Shown here: positions 6,945-11,153 of the stretch, piece after piece
Numbering within the stretch: the first letter of the stretch is position 1
Layout of the letters: each line of letters opens with the position of its first letter
Source: Accumulibacter sp.
Lineage (GTDB): Bacteria; Pseudomonadota; Gammaproteobacteria; Burkholderiales; Rhodocyclaceae
Direction of reading: 5' to 3'
DNA length: 11,153 nt
NCBI GenBank assembly: GCA_031267455.1
Contig: JAIRZC010000040.1
Span: forward strand, 1 to 11,153
Program-made: the position numbers and the translations under genes
Notes under the pieces: generated by a model
The model's database searches: none
What the model was told of the DNA's origin: nothing
Seen by the model: only the letters and a program-made list of their open reading frames with translations

Positions 6945-7591
6945 ATGAACTACCGCGTCAAACTGATCCTCGGTCTATCGTCTCTGTTTTTGCTCGGAGG
7001 TGCGCCACCAGCCGCAGCGTCCTCGACATTGCTTTGCCGGTCACTCGCGCGACACCGCAAACGCCGGGCAAGGAGGTTCTCATCGTCTCGGTCGCCGACC
7101 GCCGCGTGTTTGAAGTCGCCCCCGAATCGCCCAGCATCCCCTCGCTCGACCCCAAGGAACTCCAAAGTAGCGCGGTCAAGTCGCGCGCCGTCGGGCGCAA
7201 GAGAAACACCTATGGAAAAGCGCTCGGCGACATTCTCCTGAAGGAAGGCCGTACCGTCGAAACGCTGGTGGCGGAGTCGATCCGGCAGGCGTTCGCGGAA
7301 AAAGGCTACAAGATAATCGACCGCAAGGAAGACGCTTCCCAAAAAACCTTGCGTGTCGAAGCGTTCGTGGACAAATTCTGGTCGTGGATGAATCCCGGAT
7401 TCTGGGCAATCACCCTGAGCACGGAGATAACGACCGATCTTTCCATCCACTCGCCCAAGCGGGGCAAATCGATAACGGTCACGGTTCAGGCGTCCGAGAA
7501 CTACCAAACCGCGTTGGATGAGAACTGGACGGAGGTGATCAACAAGGCGTTGCGCGCCTACGTCGAGGAACTGAAGGCGCGGCTGGAGTAA
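6945..7591 (+). pseudogene. YajG-like lipoprotein with frameshift at the lipobox
   Basis: The ATG at 6945 has a good ribosome site (GGGAG, 5 bp upstream) and begins a lipoprotein signal sequence MNYRVKLILGLSSLFLLGG. That frame then turns into nonsense. One base earlier in phase, from 7001, the sequence continues as C-A-T-S-R-S-V-L-D-I and stays open to 7591. A single missing base at GGAGGTGC (near 7000) thus splits the lipobox L-L-G-G-[C]. The body (about 196 residues) has V-S-V-A-D-R-R-V-F, SPSIPSLD and a C-terminal amphipathic helix, as in YajG-type lipoproteins (Pfam Lipoprotein_16), whose function is poorly known. The body shows no stops and looks well conserved, so the break is recent, a sequencing error, or bypassed. 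An ATG at 6902 gives an intact frame but no export signal. Confidence 0.7.
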
Positions 7592-7635
7592 GAGTTGAAG
7601 CGGCCCCCGCTCATCTTTACCGCCGTAGAATGAAC

Positions 7636-7692
7636 GCCCTGAATGAGGTATCGAATGTTGCCATTGTGGACTATCGATAAGTCGTTCAGGGC
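7636..7692. repeat. Inverted repeat after the YajG-like gene
   Basis: GCCCTGAA (7636-7643) and TTCAGGGC (7685-7692) form an 8 bp perfect stem, with ATCGA/ATCGAT words inside the 41 nt loop. It may help end transcription of the upstream gene. No T-run follows. Confidence 0.3.
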
Positions 7693-7792
7693 CGAACAAA
7701 CAAGGATCGCGCCCCGAAACCGTCGCTTCGGAAATGACGGGCTGTCTTCCCGAAGGCCCAATCCGGGAAGTGGCCGGAAGCGGATCAAGCCT

Positions 7793-8180
7793 TCAGCCGT
7801 CCGGTTCGCCCATGTCCTCGGGAGCAAAATCCGCGCAGGCCGGAAACTCTTCCGATCCGCCTTCGAAATACGCGAGAGAGGAATCCAGCCACAATTCGAT
7901 CTCGTCGAAAGAATCGCGCGGCTCGCCCGTCTCCGGGTAAATGAGCAGAAACGCGCACGCGCCGTTCAAGGAAAAGGCAGGGCGGTATCGATGATGTCAT
8001 CGTTGTCTTTTAAACCGTAGAACGGCTCACACGCCACCGCTGGCGTGACGGTATTCTTTCTGGAAGCCGGACGTCGTATCGGGCCTCGAACGCCGTGCCT
8101 CCTTTTCGGCGAGCTTCGGCGCGAATATGTGTTTATGGAAATCCGAGCCGAATATCCCGTACCGCGAATCCGTTTTTTCA
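7793..8180 (-). pseudogene. Decayed minus-strand gene of unknown family
   Basis: Read on the minus strand, protein-like segments appear in succession but in different frames: RYGIFGSDFHKHIFAPKLAE, then TAFEARYDVRLPE, then NTVTPAVACEPFYGLKDNDD-I-I-D-T-A-L-P-F, then SLNGACAFLLIYPETGEPRD-S-F-D-E-I and LWLDSSLAYFEGGSEEFPAC, ending D-M-G-E-P-D-G at a TGA (7795-7793). The last junction needs only one missing T in TTTT (near 7976). The combined piece would be about 130 residues, acidic and soluble, and looks like a real protein rather than chance. I do not recognise the family. Its 5' end is lost against the DUF4405 stop at 8178. At least three frameshifts make it non-functional. Confidence 0.5.
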
Positions 8181-8900
8181 AACCGTTTCAACTTTTTTCA
8201 ATCGCTTCGAGCCGCACCATCTCGAGCTCTCATTCATGCGTTTTATCGTCCAGAGTAGGTAATGCGCGGCTATGGCATAAACACCGGCAATGGCAAAATT
8301 GGCGACGTAAAACAGCGCCAGCGGGCGTCCCGGCTCCCAGAAGTCGAATGCGAATCCCAGAAACAGCTTCGCCCCCATGGCCCGATCACAGGATGCCCAA
8401 ACGCCGCCTAGAACCACGAGAAGCACCGCCAGTTTCGATCCAATGCTCGCGGAACGACTTTGCCAATCGCCTCCGGTCGCTCTGCGGAAGGCTCCCATGA
8501 TCGTCTCCCAGTGCAAACCCGTGTGTATGCCAATGAATATCAGACTCCAGTATGCCGACACACTGTGTAGCCGACGCGGGGTTTCACCTTCAAAGTATCG
8601 GGAAAACCCGAATATGTGCCTGGAGTTCATGATCCCTGTCACGCACAAAAGGATCACGGATACCAACAAAACCATGTTCGTCATGGTATTTAGAATGCGC
8701 CGCGCGCCATAACGCCCCAGAAACAGGGCTTTGCACCATCTCCAGTTGATCGCGAGGTGCAGCCCGAGCAACACGGCGAAGCCGACCCCAATCCACTCAT
8801 GCGGCGCGCGTCCCGTTGCCCTGAAGGCAAGACCCGAGACGAACGACACGGCCATGAGCGCATCGAGGCATAGCCTCGCCGTCAAAGGAAACGGGAACAC
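8178..8900 (-). CDS. DUF4405 cytochrome b-like membrane protein
   Basis: A 240-residue inner-membrane protein with about six hydrophobic segments (residues ~10-26, 37-53, 72-90, 113-128, 155-170, 194-216). Histidines sit in or near helices in a pattern fitting haem b ligation: H34, H48, H112 (RRLHSVSAYW), H126 and H130 (GIHTGLHW). DUF4405 proteins resemble the cytochrome b561/formate dehydrogenase gamma-type four-helix core, so a quinone-linked electron carrier is inferred. The start is GTG (8900-8898), one base after the flavodoxin stop codon. An AGAGGGTGAG purine stretch spans the junction, so translation is probably coupled. The C-terminus after the last helix is a short basic tail. It is the last gene of the yahK-flavodoxin-DUF4405 set. 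Confidence 0.8.
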   Translation of the reverse strand: MFPFPLTARLCLDALMAVSFVSGLAFRATGRAPHEWIGVGFAVLLGLHLAINWRWCKALFLGRYGARRILNTMTNMVLLVSVILLCVTGIMNSRHIFGFSRYFEGETPRRLHSVSAYWSLIFIGIHTGLHWETIMGAFRRATGGDWQSRSASIGSKLAVLLVVLGGVWASCDRAMGAKLFLGFAFDFWEPGRPLALFYVANFAIAGVYAIAAHYLLWTIKRMNESSRWCGSKRLKKVETV

Positions 8901-8901
8901 C

Positions 8902-9486
8902 TCACCCTCTGAGGCCTATTTTGCTCAACCAGCCGTCAATGTCGCTGGAAAGAGAGCTGCCACCCGCCCTCGGCACACTCAGCCCCTCCGTCACAGTGGC
9001 ATTGGGACTCAATCTTTTGATGTCGCTCACACTACGGCCAATACCACCTCCGCCATGACTGCAAAACGGCGCGATGGTCTTCCCGGAAAAATCATTTTGC
9101 TCAAGCAGCGTGTAGAAATGCATGGGAATGCTTCCCCACCAAATAGGGTAACCAAGATAGATCACGTCATACTGCGCAAGGTTTGGCAACGTCGTTTTCA
9201 ATTCGGGCCTCGCGTTTTGCTCCTGATCCCTTTTTGCTTCATCTGTACAGGTGTTGTAGTTTCGGGAATAGGGTTTGACCAAATCCAGTTCAACCATATC
9301 TCCGCCGACTTTCTGGCTGATCTGGGTGGCAATGATTTTTGTATTCCCCGACCAGGAATAATAAAGGACGAGCGCCTTGCCTCGAGAAGACTGCGCCGCG
9401 ATGGCTTCGTCGGAAAGGGATGCCCCGCCGATGATTGCGGCGCCCGACAACATGGAAAATACGAAATTTCGACGTGTTGTTTTCAT
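8902..9486 (-). CDS. Tat-exported flavodoxin
   Basis: A 194-residue flavodoxin-fold protein with an N-terminal twin-arginine signal: T-T-R-R-N-F-V (R5-R6), a hydrophobic stretch to about residue 22, and an A-I-A-A cleavage region near 31. The FMN-phosphate loop is YYSWSGNTK (42-50). The isoalloxazine-binding loops are around YLGYPIWWGSIPMHFYTLL and FCSHGGGGIGRS. It belongs with the Flavodoxin_4-type proteins. A Tat signal implies export folded, with FMN already bound, so it would work outside the cytoplasm. I chose the ATG at 9486 because GGAG lies about 9 bp upstream and it puts R-R near the start. An in-frame ATG at 9600 overlaps the yahK stop but would add 38 residues before the signal. 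It is coupled to the DUF4405 gene downstream. Confidence 0.87.
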   Translation of the reverse strand: MKTTRRNFVFSMLSGAAIIGGASLSDEAIAAQSSRGKALVLYYSWSGNTKIIATQISQKVGGDMVELDLVKPYSRNYNTCTDEAKRDQEQNARPELKTTLPNLAQYDVIYLGYPIWWGSIPMHFYTLLEQNDFSGKTIAPFCSHGGGGIGRSVSDIKRLSPNATVTEGLSVPRAGGSSLSSDIDGWLSKIGLRG

Positions 9487-9599
9487 ATGCGATTCTCCGT
9501 TTACGATTGGTCCAGGCTTTTTGATGCCATGTGGAATGAGAATGAACTGGCCGGCAACATCGGCAACAAAACGAGCTTTTTCATGGGAACCCCCACACA

Positions 9600-10649
9600 T
9601 CAGTCGGCCAATGTGGCCACGTCGATCACGAAGCGGTATCTGATGTCGCTTTTCAGCATCCGCTCGTAGGCCTCATTGATCTGGTCGGCCCGAATCAGTT
9701 CGATGTCGGCGACGATACCGTTCCGGGCACAGAAATCGAGCATTTCCTGTGTTTCTGGAATTCCGCCGATCATCGAACCGGCAAGCGAGCGGCGCCTGGA
9801 AATCAGGTTGAACACGTTGGGCGAGGGATGCGGCGTCGCCGGCGCGCCAACCAGCGTCATCGCGCCGTCGCGCTTTAACAGGCCAAGGAATGCCTCGAGA
9901 TCGTGCGGCGCGGCCACGGTATCGAGGATGAAGTCGAAGCTCTTGGAGTGCGCGGCCATTTCTTCGGTATTACGAGAAACGATCACCTCGTCCGCGCCCA
10001 GCGCCTTTGCCGCTTCGCGCTTGGATCCGGATGTGGTAAACGCGACGACGCAAGCGCCCATCGCATGAGCCAGCTTGATGCCCATATGCCCCAAGCCGCC
10101 GATGCCGACGATACCGACTTTCTTTCCCGGCCCGGCATTCCAGTGACGCAGCGGCGAGTAGGTGGTGATGCCGGCGCACAAGAGCGGCGCCACAGCGGCA
10201 AGCTGCGTTTCAGGGTGGCGGATGGCTAGCGCGTAGCGTTCATGCACGACGATCCGCTGCGAGTAACCGCCCAGCGTCCAGCCCGGCTCGTCGGGCGTTG
10301 GAGAATTGTAGGTTCCGACCATGCCGTCGCAGTAGTTCTCCAGACCGGCGTCACACTCCTCGCAGTGCTTGCAACTATCGACGATACAACCGACGCCGAC
10401 GAGATCACCAACTTCAAAAGCACTGACATGGCGACCGACGGCGGACACGCGCCCGACGATTTCATGCCCTGGGACACAGGGAAAAAGCGTTCCCGCCCAT
10501 TCGGAGCGCACCTGATGAATGTCGGAATGGCACACGCCGCAATAGGCAATGTCGATCTGTACATCGTGCGCACCCGGCGCGCGCCGAGTAATCCGCATCG
10601 GTTCCAAGGGTTTGTCGCCCGCATGGGCGCCATAGGCCTTTGTATTCAT
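9600..10649 (-). CDS. yahK: NADPH-dependent aldehyde reductase YahK
   Basis: A 349-residue zinc-dependent medium-chain dehydrogenase closely resembling E. coli YahK throughout; the segments GIGGLGHMGIKLAHAMGA and ETQEMLDFCARNGIVADIE are near-identical to what I recall of YahK. The family reduces aldehydes to alcohols with NADPH in the cytosol. Catalytic zinc ligands: C40 (GVCHSD), H62 with E63 (GHE), and C158. Structural zinc: C93, C96, C99, C107. The nucleotide loop is G182-I-G-G-L-G187, and the following FTTSGSKRE lacks the acidic residue of NAD-specific enzymes. The ATG at 10649 has GGAGGAAAG upstream. An earlier in-frame ATG (10679) would bypass that site. It probably leads the operon with the flavodoxin (113 bp gap) and DUF4405. 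Its leader holds competing hairpins. Confidence 0.93.
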   Translation of the reverse strand: MNTKAYGAHAGDKPLEPMRITRRAPGAHDVQIDIAYCGVCHSDIHQVRSEWAGTLFPCVPGHEIVGRVSAVGRHVSAFEVGDLVGVGCIVDSCKHCEECDAGLENYCDGMVGTYNSPTPDEPGWTLGGYSQRIVVHERYALAIRHPETQLAAVAPLLCAGITTYSPLRHWNAGPGKKVGIVGIGGLGHMGIKLAHAMGACVVAFTTSGSKREAAKALGADEVIVSRNTEEMAAHSKSFDFILDTVAAPHDLEAFLGLLKRDGAMTLVGAPATPHPSPNVFNLISRRRSLAGSMIGGIPETQEMLDFCARNGIVADIELIRADQINEAYERMLKSDIRYRFVIDVATLAD

Positions 10650-10670
10650 CGTAAAACTTTCCTCCGGTTG

Positions 10671-10726
10671 AAACCCCACCCTTTACGAGCGGGGTAAGCT
10701 ATACCCCGGCCGATCGGCCGGGGTTT
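10671..10726 (-). promoter_or_regulatory. yahK leader with mutually exclusive hairpins
   Basis: Three stems compete upstream of yahK. A 22 bp perfect palindrome at 10703-10724 has half-site ACCCCGGCCGA. Opposing it are GGGGTA (10691-10696) pairing with TACCCC (10702-10707), and AAACCCC (10671-10677) pairing with GGGGTTT (10720-10726). The last two are nested and compatible, and both exclude the palindrome. The block ends just before the yahK ribosome site. It may be a protein-binding operator or a two-state RNA leader. A weak TATAGC on the minus strand lies between the stems. Confidence 0.4.
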
Positions 10727-10734
10727 CGGCGAGC

Positions 10735-10861
10735 GTTTTGGGAGGGAGAGAAAGCCCTTCCAAAACACCTTGGACCGACAGGCCTTCAAGGCCTGTCGCT
10801 AGAGCAATTTAACTTTTAAATCAATCGAGAGTTAAACATTAGAGCCGGATTTCATCCGGCT
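10735..10861. other. Cluster of hairpins, possible structured RNA
   Basis: Four stems follow each other: GTTTTGGGAGGG / CCCTTCCAAAAC (10735-10766, 12 pairs with one G-U, 8 nt loop); CGACAGGCCTT / AAGGCCTGTCG (10776-10798); TTTAACT / AGTTAAA (10808-10836); and AGCCGGAT / ATCCGGCT (10843-10861, 3 nt loop). There is no open reading frame of note. Such dense stems suggest a structured non-coding RNA, the end of a mobile element, or a bidirectional terminator region. I do not recognise a known RNA family. Confidence 0.4.
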
Positions 10862-10878
10862 ATTTAAAACCCAACAAT

Positions 10879-10912
10879 GTCCCCGCGCCAGGAGCGCGGG
10901 AAATCGCAAGTT
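10879..10912 (+). repeat. GC-rich hairpin repeat, copy 2
   Basis: CCCCGCGC-CAGG-AGCGCGGG followed by AAATCGCAAGTT. The core stem is CCGCGC/GCGCGG. It shares flanking bases (leading TG, trailing AA..CAAGTT) with the copy at 11118, so the repeated unit is longer than the palindrome. Confidence 0.7.
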
Positions 10913-11042
10913 CAATGGACAATCATGCTAAAAGCTCAATGATGGGCGAAGAGAGGTATGTAATTATACGTAATGAAAAAATCGCGGAAAGATTTATAAC
11001 AAAAATTTTTTAATAAAATAGCTCAGCGCGCCTCGTGCCTAT
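10913..11042. other. AT-rich spacer between hairpin repeats
   Basis: No gene is seen. The stretch includes a palindromic TAATTATACGTAATG area and a long A/T-rich run around 10985-11022. It may hold a promoter for a gene beyond the right edge, but no convincing -35/-10 pair could be fixed. Confidence 0.3.
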
Positions 11043-11069
11043 CCCTGCGCTAAGAGCGCGGGGTATTAC
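11043..11069 (+). repeat. GC-rich hairpin repeat, copy 3
   Basis: CCCTGCGC-TAA-GAGCGCGGGG followed by TATTAC. The stem has a T that forms a G-T wobble, so it is slightly weaker than the copy at 11120. The start-to-start distance is 162 bp from copy 2 and 77 bp to copy 4. Confidence 0.7.
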
Positions 11070-11117
11070 GGCACGAAAACGGCGCACATCGCCAAAAGCA
11101 AACCCAAACCTGAAGTG

Positions 11118-11150
11118 CTCCCCGCGCCAAGAGCGCGGGGAATTACAAGT
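11118..11150 (+). repeat. GC-rich hairpin repeat, copy 4
   Basis: CCCCGCGC, then CAAGA, then GCGCGGGG (11120-11140) is the most perfect copy, with an 8 bp stem and 5 nt loop, followed by AATTACAAGTT. It ends at the window edge, so the array may continue. Confidence 0.75.
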
Positions 11151-11153
11151 TAA

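Noticed and set aside
6945..7010. Programmed ribosomal frameshift at the lipobox
   Set aside because: No slippery heptamer or strong downstream hairpin is seen at GGAGGTGC; a simple deletion or sequencing error explains it better.
6902..7591. Taking the ATG at 6902 as the true start of the YajG-like gene
   Set aside because: It overlaps the -35/-10 region, has no ribosome site and gives no export signal, while the ATG at 6945 opens a perfect lipoprotein signal sequence in the neighbouring frame.
8731..9669. A 312-residue plus-strand frame over the flavodoxin and DUF4405 genes
   Set aside because: It spans two well-supported minus-strand genes and has no domain pattern; it is an antisense shadow.
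10703..10724. Intrinsic terminator for a plus-strand gene
   Set aside because: The stem is followed by only three T residues and no plus-strand gene ends here; a yahK operator or leader element fits better.
10879..11150. CRISPR array
   Set aside because: The repeats resemble a GC-rich CRISPR hairpin, but the start-to-start distances are 162 and 77 bp, the copies vary, and one copy lies alone at 6289. No cas gene is visible.

Overview
The window looks like a chromosomal segment of a betaproteobacterium. The strongest evidence is the left edge, where rluD (minus strand) and bamD (plus strand) lie head to head. That is a conserved betaproteobacterial arrangement, and both proteins carry all their family landmarks. 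I cannot resolve the genus. The base composition is mixed: rluD, bamD, yahK and the redox genes are GC-rich, while roughly 2.7-3.6 kb and 5.1-6.6 kb are clearly AT-richer and full of broken genes.

Layout. (1) 1-1944: housekeeping core, with the likely first codons of a gene after rluD, then rluD, then bamD with a consensus -10 box inside the rluD start region. (2) 1963-3412: a SUFU-domain gene 18 bp behind bamD, then a DUF805 membrane protein whose C-terminus runs into a frame-broken Sel1-repeat gene. (3) 3638-5062: an intact NAD(P)-type aldehyde dehydrogenase on the minus strand, with an IS5-like transposase remnant upstream of it at about 5105-5339. (4) 5813-6271: a DUF2846-like lipoprotein, followed by a GC-rich hairpin repeat and then a second, partial copy of the DUF805/Sel1 block (6327-6784). 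(5) 6945-7591: a YajG-like lipoprotein with a strong promoter but a one-base frameshift exactly at its lipobox. (6) 7793-8180: the decayed remains of a minus-strand gene of unknown family. (7) 8178-10649: a minus-strand set of three redox genes: yahK aldehyde reductase, a Tat-exported flavodoxin, and a DUF4405 cytochrome b-like membrane protein translationally coupled to the flavodoxin. (8) 10650-11153: no protein gene seen. It holds a leader with competing hairpins ahead of yahK, several more hairpins, and three copies of the same GC-rich hairpin repeat seen at 6289.

How the parts relate. The core genes serve ribosome maturation (RluD) and outer-membrane protein assembly (BamD). The middle is an accessory island where SUFU, DUF805 and Sel1 genes, families often met in toxin-immunity neighbourhoods, lie among insertion-sequence debris, a segmental duplication and pseudogenes. 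The right side is a plausible redox module: a cytosolic NADPH aldehyde reductase, then an exported flavodoxin paired with a membrane haem protein. The most promising lead for something undescribed is the exported flavodoxin/DUF4405 pair. Next are the duplicated DUF805-Sel1 cassette with shared compensating frameshifts, and the structured repeat-bearing region at the right end.
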